Below the pieces are notes generated by a model. It ran no database searches. It saw nothing but the letters and a program-made list of their open reading frames with translations, and had not been told where the DNA came from. Source: Amylostereum areolatum (taxonomy: Eukaryota; Basidiomycota; Agaricomycetes; Russulales; Stereaceae). Taken from it: 64,000 nucleotides of DNA. The position numbers and the translations under genes were made by a program. Location of the stretch: contig SAXG01000052.1 in the NCBI GenBank assembly GCA_012932865.1, forward strand, positions 186,001 to 250,000. Direction: 5' to 3'. Below are positions 45,621 to 57,418 of this stretch, piece after piece (within the stretch, counting starts at the first letter, position 1; every line of letters starts with the position of its first letter).

Positions 45621-46672
45621 CACAGGACGATCAAAAGTGCTTTTACGATCCTAAGAAGGACAAGCCAATAGATTACAAAACCAGCGACTTTGTCTGGCTG
45701 GAAGCCAAAACAAGAGATGGCCAAACTGTAATCAAAACGGCACGTTCTATGCAAAAGCTAGACGACAAGCGCTTCGGTCCTTTCGAAATCCTGGAAAAAG
45801 TCGGAGCATCGGCTTACAAGCTTTGCCTCCCTGCATCCTGGTCACAGAAACACCCAGTCTTCAATGAGTCCCTCCTATCTCCACACAATGGCCCTGCCCT
45901 TGACAACCAGAAAGCACCTACACCTCCACCCCCGGAGTTAGTCCAAGGAGAGGAAGTCTAAGAGGTCGAAAAGATTATAGACTCCAAGAAAGTTGGTCGC
46001 GGCTTCAAGTACCTCGTCAAATGGAAAGGCTACCCAGACAATGACAATACTTGGGAGCCTCTCACCAATCTCCAGAATGCTAAGAAACGCATTGACGACT
46101 TCCACCGTGAACATCCGGGTGCCCCGAAACCTGCACACCTTAATCGTTGAACTCCTGTCAGAGGAAGAAACTGGATCTGATTACGACGAGGACGTCAAAT
46201 CTAAGGAAGGGGTGATGTCATGAACGGTCTATAATTTTCTTTTTACTTTACATTGGTTACACGCTTTAGGACTTATCGGCTTATCACCGGTCCGGCCCCA
46301 CTTCGGCCCGGACCCGGTTCATCTATATCCCGCCCGGACCCACGTGACTCATCTCGGCCCGGGTCTGACTCCTTTCTCTTGACTCATGCTGTACGATACT
46401 GACTCATGCTGTGCTCTTTTATATACGACTGCTTACTTATACTAGGTCTGCTTACTGATTGCCGTGTATCGGTTGCTTACCTAAGTCTCTCTCCTCTTGT
46501 GTATATAAGGCTCGCTCTCGCTGTACATATTCCTTATCTCGAGCTAGTCAATTCTACCGACTTTGCTTGCTTTCCCTCGTCTGTCGCCGTGTCTGATCGG
46601 CTCCCCTCTGTCGTCCTCTTCCTCTGTCAGCTTTGTCGTAACTTGGTGCTGTCGCACTAGTCGTTGCTGACA
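45621..46672 (+). mobile_element. Gypsy-B copy 1: integrase C-terminus, chromodomain and 3' LTR
   Basis: The plus-strand fragment starts in the integrase tail (QDDQKCFYD…), runs through GPFEILEKVGASAYKL and the chromodomain (EKIIDSKKVGRGFKYLVKW), with TAA at 45959-45961 just before it, and ends with LTR 46216-46672 (TGTCATGAACGG…GTTGCTGACA). The purine tract AAGGAAGGGGTGA precedes the LTR. It is almost identical to, and inverted relative to, 49949-50999. Confidence 0.9.
46216..46672 (+). repeat. Gypsy-B/E family LTR, copy 1
   Basis: The 457-bp LTR has TGTCA…TGACA ends and a TATATAA box. It is also present at 49949-50406 (minus) and 60646-61103 (plus). Confidence 0.92.
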
Positions 46673-46779
46673 CTTTATACATTATCACACGCTACTACAC
46701 GCCTTTCAGGCCTCAGGCCTCACAGTCAGTCAAATAAAGCACCGCCGAATGCTAAAGAACACGGTCCTAGAGAAGACTT

Positions 46780-49700
46780 GGACCATGACCGCGATGGCAG
46801 ATTACAAATCTAACACGCATGCGCTGTAAGTACATCGGCCCACATTAAAGTTCCTCATGTCTAAATCTATCTATCTTAGACTCACTTCTCTGCCCTCTGA
46901 GCACGTGTGCCGTGCTTTGTCAACATAAAAGCCACTTGAATCATATTATATTGTGCATCCCAGCTATGTTGGACCTGGACCAATGACCTTATACAACGCG
47001 AACCACCTTGTTCACTCTTTGTACGTACTTTCCCTAAGTGAGTTTTTGGTTGGTAAAAAGCCTTGTTTAATGCCACCATCCTATCTCTGCACTCTCCCCC
47101 ACCTCCCACCACGGCCCCCAACTCTCCAGACAGTCCATTGCGTACTCAGCATACTATGGAAGAGGTGAAGCACATCCCATCTCCCCACATAGGAAACTCT
47201 CACAATGATGAATCTAGGTCGAAGAGGCGAAACTCTTGCGACTGCACAAACTCGTGACCGGTCATCCAAATTACTTCGTCCAAGAAGACGGGATCCCCAA
47301 GATACCGAGAGAGGCTACTTTACCCTTGATCTGACGGTTCTATTTTGAAGAGAGGGTTCAAGAGTCAGAAGACACTCTAGATCGAGACCTTGGTCCTGAC
47401 GCGCTGGGTGCTGAGGACCTTCTGGAGGTTGTCAAACATGCTCAATTGGTGGCGACGGTCCCAGTCCCTGCACAGTAATTATCTGTGTATCTTAGCAGTA
47501 ACCTTTTACTGACATACATTCAGGGCCAGAGGTGGAGGATCGCACGGCTCCAGGCTCAAATAGATGACATTGATCAACAAACGATCAATGACCAGGAGAA
47601 TATTGACACACTGGTAGGCATGACCAATGGAAATGGTGTACACCTAGACCATATTCTTACCGTGGTCAAAGTACGTTCTCGTGCTCTTTGGGACCGTGAT
47701 GTAAGTGCTTAACACTTTCCTAAAGGACGATGTCGCCAAAGATAGGGACATACACGAGAATCTCCTCAAGACCACCGCCATTGAGGGCATGATTAAGGAG
47801 ATTAGCAAAAAGACTGGGGGGGTTGCTGAGCTCATGAGTGTGTACTCAGTAGCGTTTTTTTCCCAACACATTCTTAACGGTATGAACTTCAGAAAAGCTC
47901 AAGGCGCTCGAAAAGACTGTCAAAGAGGAACTACCGGTGCAGATGGAGGATCTCCTGGATAACCAAACCACGATGTTACGAACTGCTGGAGACGGGCAAC
48001 AAGGTCGTCATGCACAGATGGATCAGAAGGAGCACGAACTCACATGAAAGGAGTTGAATGAGGTCCATCACTTGCTGGCCACAATTGGTGAATGTGTCGA
48101 CTCAGTCAAGCAGGATACATCACACGTACCCATCGACAATATAGTGGAGAGAATAGTGGACGCTCTGTTACAAGCCTTCCCAGGCATGTCCAACTCCGAG
48201 GACGCATCAGGGCGGGGCTCCACCCCGATCAACTCCTTAGAACAAGAATTCCTCAGGAGCGATTGTTACACGGGAGCAATGCGCAGAAAAACTCATTCAG
48301 CAGGAACTCAATTCTTGCAGGGTCTACATGCTCTGGACAACGTAGATTCGTTCCTCTACGTCATCATTGCCCCTCATTGCTGACTGGTATGCAGATGCAA
48401 GGGAACAGCTTACGACCTCGGAAAGAAGACGAATCCGAAGATCTTTGCAGCGCAGAAACCCAAGAGGAGGCGATTGACAAGCTTAGTCTTTTCAGCGAGG
48501 TCAGCGCCCTCAGTGGACTACATGATTAGTGTTCTGCGGGCTCGGGCTGGGCTCAAAGCCCGCAGGTCGGGCCAGGTTTTGAAGGGCTCGGGCCGTGAGA
48601 AAGTGGGGCCCGAGCCTGATATGGGGGCTTGGGCCAGGTACAGGCCGGGCTCGGGCTTAGGCCCGGGCTTCATGCATACAGGTGAGGGTGCTAGTAGTTG
48701 GGGTTTTAGTGTCTATATATCTCTCTTAGGAATTCTCTTGATTGGTGCTAAGAGCAGTGCGACAGTCTTCCCTTAGTTTTTGACCACAATTTGACGCTGC
48801 TGAAGTCAACGAGACCGTTATGTGATAATGTAATCACGGCTAGCTTCCTTTTATGGCCATATTTCGGCTTCCCCCTCTCAGAGTTAAGCCACCTTCATTG
48901 TCGAGGAGACTGATCTTGCATCGCATCCTTCTGCAACTCATTCTTTATGCTCTAAATTGATGCAGATAGGTGAGTTTACTGTGTACCAAAAAGCCCGGGC
49001 TCAAGGGCCGGGCTTGGGCTTTAATCACCTCAAGCCCGAGCCTGAGCCTCATACTAGCCCGGCGACGGGCTCGGGCTGGGCTTGTAAAGCCCGGGCCGGG
49101 CCAGTCGGGCTTAGGGCCTCCGAGCCCGGCCCTGCAGAACACTATACATGATTAGCTTCTTTAGATTTGCAGGCCGAGAAAATACAGTCCCTATGGAAAA
49201 GCCAGGGTGGGGACCCTGAACGTCACAACTTCCACGACAAGCAAGTGGGTGTCGACAAGTTGACAGAACCACAAACCGAGGCGGGTTTCTTCTAGTGCCA
49301 ATACAACCGCTTTACTAACCTCTGTAAAGGTGGTTGTCAATGGGAATCACAGCAATGACCTACAAAGCCAGCATACATCTTCTGCAATCTCCGAAGTGAA
49401 TAGTGTTTAGGTCCTTAAGACCGTTCCTGCTGACATTTTATGTAGATCAGTGGTGCAGCTGAAAGCTTCGATATGCTTTCTGTGGCATCTGTGCTGGATC
49501 GCGAGGTGTCCTGCTCCGAGGTGTGTATCTCCTGTGTTTTGCTCATAGCAGCATCCAACTCTGTTTACAACAGAATCCCATCAACCACACCCTCGTAGCT
49601 CTCCAGCCTTCTGGGGTAATCCAGAGCAAGGAAGACAAAAGCTACATTGATAAAGCGGCGGGTCGTTCCAAGGTGCGTACTCGTCCCATGGCGCGTACTA

Positions 49701-49948
49701 TTGTCTCAATGCGGTAAGATAGAGCTCGTATGGAAAAGGCGAGACCGATGATTTATCTGATTTCGTGGTCCATCATCACCAACGAGAAGCTAGCCAGGCT
49801 GCTGACCATGGCTCGGTGAAGGTACACCACCTCTCAGCCTACAAAATGAGCTTGAATTCTTACTGTCGCCATCTACGCCCGGTGAACAATCTAGGAAGAT
49901 GAAGCAACCAGCCAGGATGCAACATTTGAAGTAACAGAAGGGCTTCCC
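46780..49948 (+). pseudogene. Intron-rich coiled-coil gene remnant interrupted by a MITE
   Basis: Exon-like blocks lie on the plus strand between the two inverted Gypsy-B copies: THTMEEVKHIPSPHIGNSHN-type (about 47150), VQESEDTLDRDLGPDALGAE (about 47350), then after TACATTCAG a coiled-coil block RWRIARLQAQIDDIDQQTIN (47530-47690), DDVAKDRDIHENLLKTTAIE (47726-47840), EKLKALEKTVKEELPVQMED (about 47900), and later LDREVSCSE | NPINHTLVALQPSG across a neat 53-bp intron (about 49519-49571, GTGTGT…AACAG). Some blocks need frame changes (e.g. TGA in HELT*KELNEVHH near 48047), so decay is likely. A hAT MITE sits at 48527-49144. The product would be a long coiled-coil protein of unknown role. Confidence 0.45.
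48527..49144. mobile_element. Non-autonomous hAT-like MITE with GC-rich CGGGCTCGGGC ends, 618 bp
   Basis: The terminal inverted repeats are TAGTGTTCTGC (48527-48537) and GCAGAACACTA (49134-49144), continuing as GGGCTCGGGC / GCCCGGCCC-type subterminal repeats. A perfect 8-bp target duplication TACATGAT lies at 48519-48526 and 49145-49152. The core is AT-rich and codes for nothing. The TIR differs from that of the MITE at 12486, so a second hAT family is present. Confidence 0.9.
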
Positions 49949-50406
49949 TGTCAGCAATGACTAGCGCGACAGCACCAAGTTACGACACAGCTGACTAGAA
50001 GATGAGGACGATAGAAGGGAGCCGATCAGACACGGCGACAGACGAGGGAAAGCAAGCAAAGTCGGTAGAATTGACTAGCTCGAGATAAGGAATATGTACA
50101 GCGAGAGCGAGCCTTATATACACAAGAGGAGAGAGACTTAGGTAAGCAACCGATACACGGCAATCAGTAAGCAGACCTAGTATAAGTAAGCAGTCGTATA
50201 TAAAAGAGCACAGCATGAGTCAGTATCGTACAGCATGAGTCAAGAGAAAGGAGTCAGACCCGGGCCGAGATGAGTCACGTGGGTCCGGGCGGGATATAGA
50301 TGAACCGGGTCCGGGCCGAAGTGGGGCCGGACCGGTGATAAGCCGATAAGTCCTAAAGCGTGTAACCAATGTAAAGTAAAAAGAAAATTATAGACCGTTC
50401 ATGACA
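49949..50406 (-). repeat. Gypsy-B/E family LTR, copy 2
   Basis: The 458-bp LTR is the 3' LTR of Gypsy-B copy 2. It differs from copy 1 at several places near its end (TCTAGTCAGCTGTG versus CCTCTGTCAGCTTTG), so the copies are not a simple recent duplication. Confidence 0.92.
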
Positions 50407-51658
50407 TCACCCCTTCCTTAGATTTGACGTCCTCGTCGTAATCAGATCCAGTTTCTTCCTCTGACAGGAGTTCAACGATTAAGGTGTGCAGGTTTCGGGG
50501 CACCCGGATGTTCACGGTGGAAGTCGTCAATGCGTTTCTTAGCATTCTGGAGATTGGTGAGAGGCTCCCAAGTATTGTCATTGTCTGGGTAGCCTTTCCA
50601 TTTGACGAGGTACTTGAAGCCGCGACCAACTTTCTTGGAGTCTATAATCTTTTCGACCTCTTAGACTTCCTCTCCTTGGACTAACTCCGGGGGTGGAGGT
50701 GTAGGTGCTTTCTGGTTGTCAAGGGCAGGGCCATTGTGTGGAGATAGGAGGGACTCATTGAAGACTGGGTGTTTCTGTGACCAGGATGCAGGGAGGCAAA
50801 GCTTGTAAGCCGATGCTCCGACTTTTTCCAGGATTTCGAAAGGACCGAAGCGCTTGTCGTCTAGCTTTTGCATAGAACGTGCCGTTTTGATTACAGTTTG
50901 GCCATCTCTTGTTTTGGCTTCCAGCCAGACAAAGTCGCTGGTTTTGTAATCTATTGGCTTGTCCTTCTTATGATCGTAAAAGCACTTTTGATCGTCCTGT
51001 GCTGCCTTTAGCGCGGAGCGGGCTTCTTCATAGATGTCTCGCATGCGTTGTGCAAACTCATTCACCGATGGGTTGTCTGTCTCACGTCGCGGATTCATTC
51101 CTAGGTAGAGTTCTCGACCGTAGTTGGCAAAGTTGGGAGACATCCCAATCGAACTGTGGACCATGTTGTTGAGCACGGTCATGGCAAGTGGAAGATAACA
51201 TGTCCAATCATCCTGTCGTTGATTGATAAAGATGCGAAGGTAGTTTTCCATGGTCATGTTGGAGTGTTCGGTCTGTCCGTCCGTCTGAGGGTGATACGCC
51301 ATGGACAGGTTCCCTTCAATGCCTAACAGTTGGAACAATGCCGTGGTGAACTTGGAGACAAACACGCTGCTGCGGTCACTGACAATCTTTCTTGGGATTC
51401 CATGATGGGGGACCACCTCGCGTAGGTACTCGAAGGCGAGTTTATCCTCCGTTAGGTCTTTGGTCGTGGCCCAGAACACCACCTGCTTGGTACCCATGCA
51501 GTTCACATTGCAGATGGCGTCTTTTCCATCCGAGACCGGGAGCGGCATGACAAAGTCAATGGATACATGCTCCCAAGGTGCTTGTAGTGGGTCATGTTGG
51601 TGGAGTGGCGTGGCAATACGATCATGTCTAATCTTGGTACATTGGCAGGTCTCACATC
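50407..51658 (-). pseudogene. Gypsy-B copy 2 integrase and chromodomain
   Basis: From the insertion site (51658) the frame reads CETCQCTKIRHDRIATPLHQ, integrase core (SIDFVMPLPVS…SDRSSVFVSKF…YHPQTDGQTEHSNMTMENYL), GPFEILEKVG and, after TAA 50661-50663, the chromodomain VEKIIDSKKVGRGFKYLVKW to NR stop. The TAA is at the same place as in copy 1. Integrase would insert the cDNA and the chromodomain would bind methylated histone H3. Confidence 0.88.
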
Positions 51659-52213
51659 TGTGACGACGGAGTCGATCACGTGCCGACAACAACAACAACA
51701 CACAACAAAAACAAGAAAGAAACCCGAAGTCAACCTCCTCGAGCGTGACTACACAGGTCAGCGCGCGAAGCCGCAGGGGCACTACTTAGGCACTGCAAAC
51801 GACTAGTCCAAAGACCAAGTTTAGCATTAGTCGCAGTTCTAAGATACAGTAGAAACACTGCTTACCTAGTCCAAAGACCAAGAGGTCAAGATGAGGACTA
51901 GGCTCGCTACATGCACTCCTTTTATACTACTAGGGTGACCCACTTCAGAGCCCCTTGACCCACATAATATCCTAAGTACAGTAATCGTATTCTACCAATC
52001 CTGTGCGCTGATTCTATGCTGTGCATGTAAGCGGAGTTCCAAAGTCCAAAATCAGGTGATACATCATGTGAAGAGAAACACGTGCTTAGTCATGTGACCA
52101 ACCCAGCCATAATCCCCTGTTCAAAACAATGTCCTTCCACCGTCGTAACAAAATGAAAAGGGCGTAAGTCCCTTTGAGGAAAAAGATAGGGGCTATTGAC
52201 GCGTGTCGTCACA
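51659..52213 (-). repeat. Gypsy-C 3' LTR
   Basis: The 555-bp LTR is closely similar to 58114-58668 and to the solo LTR at 4457-5010. Confidence 0.95.
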
Positions 52214-52224
52214 TTACCCCCCTC

Positions 52225-55200
52225 CTAAGGCCTGGCGACTCGACAGGCTAAGCCCGTATGGCGACCCATCTCCCATTTGTAATCAGTACCGTTGCCATCA
52301 GTAAAGTTTTCCCTTAACCCCCAAGGCAGCGACGCAAAGAGCGCGGCGTTTAGTTTTCGCGGGGCCGAGGGATTCTGTGCGTAGAAGTCCCGGACGGCAT
52401 CTTCCGCGTTGACATTTTTTGCCGGTTCCTAGCTATTATCGCCCGGGCCGTATCCCTTCCACCGCACCAGGTATTGGAGTTGACGCCGGAAGATCCGGCT
52501 ATCAATTATTTCCTCTACCTCGTATTCCTCTTCTCCGTCAACTTCGACCGGAGGTGGCGGCGGCGGCAGTTGCCCATTAACCTCGTTGCCCTTCCATGGC
52601 GAGAGCTTGTCCACGTGAAAGATGTTGTGGACTTTGAGCTGTAGGGGAAGCTTGAGTCGATAATCAAGATCACCAACCCACTCGATCACTTCGTAAGGAC
52701 CGAGTTGGCGTGGGCCTAGCTTACGGCTCGCTTGGTGGATCGAGATGTTCTTCGATGCAAGCATGACCTTATCCCCTACTTTGAATTCGTGAGGGCGAGT
52801 CCGTCCCGGAGCTCGGGAGTTTTTCATGTTCTCCTTATCGAGTCGCATGGCAGCTTCGGCGTCTTCGCGTGCTTCGCGCAGCTTGCGGAGGCGCTGGTCT
52901 AGCTTCGGCATGCGCGTTCCTCCGCCGACCGGAACTGTAAAGTCCGGGGTGTATCCGTAGATCAATTCAAAGGGTGTGTGTCCCGTTGCCGCATTAAGGC
53001 GTGAATTGATAACGAACTCGGCGGTGGGCAGGAAATCTGCCCAATCATCCTGCCTTTGGTTACAGAACACGCGCAGTTGCTGTTCGACTTCCTTGTTCAT
53101 GCACTCTGTCTGTCCATTGGCCGCAGGGTGGTAGGCGGTCGTAAGACCAGCGTCTATGCCTAACCGTTCGTAAAGGGCACGCATCATGCAGGCCGCAAAC
53201 TGAGGACCCCGGTCCGAGACAAACTTCTTAGGTAGTCCGTGGAGCCGGAATATCTCCTTATAGTGTAAGTCCGCGACACCATCAGCAGTGACGTCCGAAG
53301 TCGTGGGGATAGCGTGGACCTGCTTAGTGTAATGGTCCACGTAGGTGGCGATCGCGTCATAGCCATTAGAAGGGGGCAGCTGGGTGATGAGATCCACCCT
53401 GACTGTCTGCCACGCGCCTTCAGGGACTTCATGCGGCTGCAGCTGACTTTGTGGATGCTGCGCCGGTTTGTAGCGTTGACACGTATCGCACCCCACCACG
53501 TACTTAGTGACAAATGTCGCCATGCCCGGCCACCAGTAATGGCGGCTGACCAGCTCGAGGGTCCCGTGTTTTCCAGGCCCGCCGTGACCGCATCGTGACA
53601 GGATCTGAGAATCTCGGTCCGAAGGTCCTTATCGGCGGGGATGTACAGCTTCCCTTTATAGTACATGAGCCCATCGTCCTCCTCCCATTCCAGGGCACCA
53701 TTGGTCAGCTTACGAGGGCCTTTCTTTCGGAGCGTGTTCAAGCCATGGACTACTTCAGCCTCTCGCTCACTCCCCTTACGTATGCGCTCTGCGAGGTTGT
53801 CCGGGTGGAAGTGGGTGGCAGCAATGCCTGCGAAGTGCTCAGGCTTCAGCATTGTCACGCTGCGGTTGTCCTCGGAATCTGAGACCGCGTGCGTGTTAAG
53901 CCTTGAGAGTGGGTCTGCCTGCATCGAGCTTCCGGCCTTATGAGTCATTTTGAAATTGAACCGACTGAGCCAGATCGACCAGCGCGCCTGTCTTCGATTA
54001 AGGTCTCGTGCAGTTTTCCAGTACTCTAGATTACGATGGTCGGTTACGATTTCAAAAGGCTGAGGCAGTCCTTCCAGGAAGTGCCGCCAGTCTTCGAGGG
54101 CACGTATGACTCCAAGCATCTCCCGGTCGTAGATTTCGTAATTGCATTCGGTTTCCGACATTGATTCGGACCGGAACGCGACCGGGTGCCAAAGGCCATC
54201 TGACTCGAGCTTTTGGGAGAGTATCCCGCTGGTAGCATATCCGGACGCATCTGATTCAAACCGTGTCGGGCGGTCCGGTTCCCACATGATTAGGATGGGT
54301 TCCGACACGAAGGCTTCTTTAAGTCGGTTGAAGGCGTCCTGCTGCTCCGTATCCCACTTCCAGGGGGTGTCCTTCTTAGTGAGGTCATGCAAGGGCCTCG
54401 CGTGCTTAGCAAAGTCCTTGATGAACCAGCGATAGAAGTTGGCGAACCCAATGAACGCACAAACTTCACGTAGGTTGCGCGGGGTCGGCCATTCCTTCAC
54501 CGCGCGGACCTTGGCAGGGTCCATGCTCACTTCTCCTTCTCGTATCACTAGTCCAAGGTATTCAATTTCGGTTTTCTCGAATTCGCATTTCTCAGAGCGT
54601 AGGTAGAGGTCGTTGTCCTGCAGCCGTTTCAGGACTTCACGTACGACCTCGCGGTGTTCTTCTAGCGTTTTCGTAAAGATGAGGATGTCGTCTAGGTATA
54701 CCGCGACGAGCCCCTTTGCGATCAGATCCGAGAAGACCGAGTTCATCAGGGCCTAGAAAGTCGCCGGCGAGTTGGTGAGGCCAAAGAACATTACGCTCGG
54801 CTCAAGCAACCCCCGATTCGTAGAGAAGGCGGCTTTCCACTCATCGCCCGTCTTAATACGGATGTTGTTGTAGCCCCATCAAACGTCAAACTTTGTGAAA
54901 TACTTTGCCCCGCGTAGCCGGTTCACGATATCGGATGCGAGCGGGAGTGGATACCGGTTCTTTACGGTGATGTCGTTCAGCTTACGGTAGTCCTGGACTA
55001 ACCGCAGCTTCCCGTCTTTCTTCTTGATGAAGAATACCAGTGAGGACATCGGGGATTTTGAGGGGGTGATGTACCCCTTTCGAAGATTGTCTTCAATGAA
55101 CTTATCCAGCTCTGCCTGCTCGTTGACTGACATGGGATATGCCTTTGATCGGAGGGTCTCGGGTGCATCATCCTTCAGATCAATCCCATGGTCATATGGC

Positions 55201-55904
55201 CGGTGCTCAGGAAGTCGTTCTGATTCTTCCTCCGAGAAGACCTTTGAGAAGTCCCGATATTGTTCTGGAACAATCTCTTTGAAAGTGCGCTGGCGCTTAT
55301 CTCGCCCCGCTTCCTCCGCGATATGCTGGGAGTACGTATATCCCGCTGCGCACCAGACTTCATCGGTGGTGTTGTCTAGGACCCCCTGCTTAAAGAGGTA
55401 GCGCCTTTCCTTTCGATTGGCATTAATGCGGGAGTAGGGTTCGTCCGGCGGGGAGGGTTCTCCTTCTGGAGTTTCTCCGTCCAGCCGTACTTCACCGTTG
55501 GCCCAATCGATGTCCAGGTTCGTCCTACAAAGCCACGGAAGTCCAAGGATTATGTCCTCAGGTCCGAGATCTGTTACCAGAAACTCGGCCCGTTCTTGTC
55601 TATCCCCGACGCACAGTTCCAGTTGGGCATAATGTGTAATGCTCCCAGCCTGGTTCTTTGTGCCATCGATGTTGAACAAGGGGATGCCACGAGCCAGAGG
55701 CCGCGCGTTCACCCTGTGCTTCTCCACGAAGCGCTTACTAATAAATAACCCCGTCGCCCCTGAATCCACCATGGCAGCCACTCGCGCGGTACGGTTTCTC
55801 CCTTTGAACAAAACATAAATACGTAAATGATTGCCTCCTTTGAGGACTTCTGGTATAGTACAAGAAGAAATGCTTTCGTATTCAGATAAATAAGTCGTAG
55901 CCAT
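52225..55904 (-). pseudogene. Gypsy-C Pol (protease to chromodomain)
   Basis: ATG 55904 (MATTYLSEYESISSC). Protease [49 protein letters not shown]; RNase H EIYDREMLGVIRAL and HKAGSSMQADPLSRL; integrase zinc domain (CHDAV…[12 protein letters not shown]), core ([16 protein letters not shown]…SDRGPQFAA…[20 protein letters not shown]), [10 protein letters not shown], chromodomain [20 protein letters not shown] with [13 protein letters not shown]. Lesions: TGA 54879-54881 at the conserved R of FDVRWGYNN; TAG 54753-54755 at the Q of ATFQALMN; frameshift near 53575; TAG 52429-52431 at the W of DNSWEP. The natural stop is TAG 52225-52227, next to the purine tract. A Ser/Thr-rich linker (55905-56110) separates it from Gag. 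Confidence 0.92.
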
Positions 55905-56125
55905 AGGAACCGATGATGACGTAGGAGAAGAAGAGGAACAGGAAGACGTAGGCGTAGATGATTTTTTTGTGTTTTCTGTTTTCGTATCGTAGTCCGTATT
56001 CGTACAAAATGGCGTAGAGGAAAAAGAAACATGTGTAGTTTTACAAGAGTCCGTAGGAGAAACCGTGGAGTCCGTACCGTGCTTACCACTCGACCCGGCC
56101 GCAGCTGTTTTAGCACGGGTCCGTT

Positions 56126-57418
56126 CTAAAAAGACGCCTTAAGCGCCTCTATCTGCTTCGCCAGCTCCACTTGCTGGCTCATTAACTTCTGCAACAGATC
56201 TGCCGCTGCGCTGTCCGGAGCTGAGGAGGTCGAGCCGGATGAGACCGTAGCGTTGCTGTCCGATGTGCCTGCGACCTTCTTCAGCTGAGGCTTGCCCAGG
56301 TATCGGTCCATGCAGACGTTGGCACGATGGCCCGTCTTGCCGCAGTGGCGACAGATGTCGCGCTCGTGCCCGCCGTTTGCCTTGGTGTGGTCTTTTGACC
56401 CGCACCCGTAACACTTCCCCTGCATTTCCTTGCGATAGGAGATGAGGGTCTTGCCGTTGCCGGTCGCGTCGACCTGCATGGCATCCGGGTCGGCCGAAGC
56501 CGGAGACTGCCCGGAGGGGCGCGAGGGCTCGCTCCCCTTGCCACGCTTCTCGTCGCGGCGGTTGCGCTGCCGACGATCAACTTCTGTTGCCCACTTGGCC
56601 AGGTCTGCCAACGTATCGGTGTTGGCTTGGATGTTGACGAGTCCATCCTTTACGCGGTCCGATAGGTTATCGTAGAACCTGTCGTGGAGGTCATTGTCCG
56701 ACCAGCCGGTTTGCGCCGCGTGCTCGTCAAAGCGGGCCTTGTAGTGGGGAATGTCCATATCCCCTTGGAAGAGCTTCTTGATCACTTCCTTTGCGACCAA
56801 GGAGACGTCTATCGGCATGAAGTGCCGTTTGAAGTTGTCGACGAACGCGCCCCAGTTGGCAAAAGGGGTGTTGCCCACGTTCAGGGCCTCGATGTGGGGA
56901 AGCGCCCATGTGCGTGCCTCATCCGTAAGGAAGTTGAGGGCCGCCTGGATCCACAGACGGTCCACCATTTCCCATTGGTGGGTGTTGGCATTGAGGACGT
57001 TGAGCTTTGTCCCCATTGTCATTTCCCAGCTCTGGTAGGCAGCCAGGAAGTGGCGAGCTTCCGGTCCTTTTCCTTTGCCATCGAACTTAGGCGGCGAGGG
57101 CACCACGGACTTGTCTCCCCCCGAGGTCTGCCCTACAGGGTTTGTGTTGAAGTTGGTAATGGCGTGCGCGAGCGTGCCTTGGCTGTTTGTCATCATTTGG
57201 AGAACAGTTCCCAGCGCCTGATTCGTCTGGTTGGCTGTTGTCAGGAGGCCGTTGTTTGCGCCAAGCGCCGTGTTGACACCATTCATTGCCGTATTGATAT
57301 CTCCCATGGTGATGTTGATGTCGCCAACCACCGTATTGATGCTGGCCATCGTGTTATTGAGGTTCTCCAGCATGGTACCAAGACCTTGGAGGAGCAGTTG
57401 GAGCTGATCAGTGTCCAT
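56126..57418 (-). CDS. Gypsy-C Gag, intact 430 residues
   Basis: ATG 57418. The N-terminus is a heptad-like repeat (INTVVGDINITMGDINTAMN, residues 26-45 and on to about 55) predicting a coiled coil for Gag assembly. The capsid-like region follows (PPKFDGKGKGPEARHFLAAY; WGAFVDNFKRHFMPIDVSLV; DRFYDNLSDRVKDGL), then a basic region (RRQRNRRDEKRGKG) and two zinc-knuckle-like motifs (CYGCGSKDHTKANGGH and CRHCGKTGHRANVC, about residues 343-375). The C-terminal helix is LLQKLMSQQVELAKQIEAL. No stop or frameshift is visible. It is one of the few open element genes here; Pol in the same element is dead, so any particle would depend on another source of enzymes. Confidence 0.9.
   Translation of the reverse strand: MDTDQLQLLLQGLGTMLENLNNTMASINTVVGDINITMGDINTAMNGVNTALGANNGLLTTANQTNQALGTVLQMMTNSQGTLAHAITNFNTNPVGQTSGGDKSVVPSPPKFDGKGKGPEARHFLAAYQSWEMTMGTKLNVLNANTHQWEMVDRLWIQAALNFLTDEARTWALPHIEALNVGNTPFANWGAFVDNFKRHFMPIDVSLVAKEVIKKLFQGDMDIPHYKARFDEHAAQTGWSDNDLHDRFYDNLSDRVKDGLVNIQANTDTLADLAKWATEVDRRQRNRRDEKRGKGSEPSRPSGQSPASADPDAMQVDATGNGKTLISYRKEMQGKCYGCGSKDHTKANGGHERDICRHCGKTGHRANVCMDRYLGKPQLKKVAGTSDSNATVSSGSTSSAPDSAAADLLQKLMSQQVELAKQIEALKASF

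Noticed and set aside
48527..49144. GC-rich CGGGCTCGGGC blocks as a G-quadruplex promoter or CpG island
   Set aside because: Perfect 8-bp duplication and matching inverted ends show that the whole segment is an inserted MITE.
55709..56116. Arg/Leu-rich 135-codon minus-strand frame between Gypsy-C Gag and Pol
   Set aside because: It is an alternate frame of the Ser/Thr-rich Gag-Pol linker; no similarity to an accessory protein is visible.
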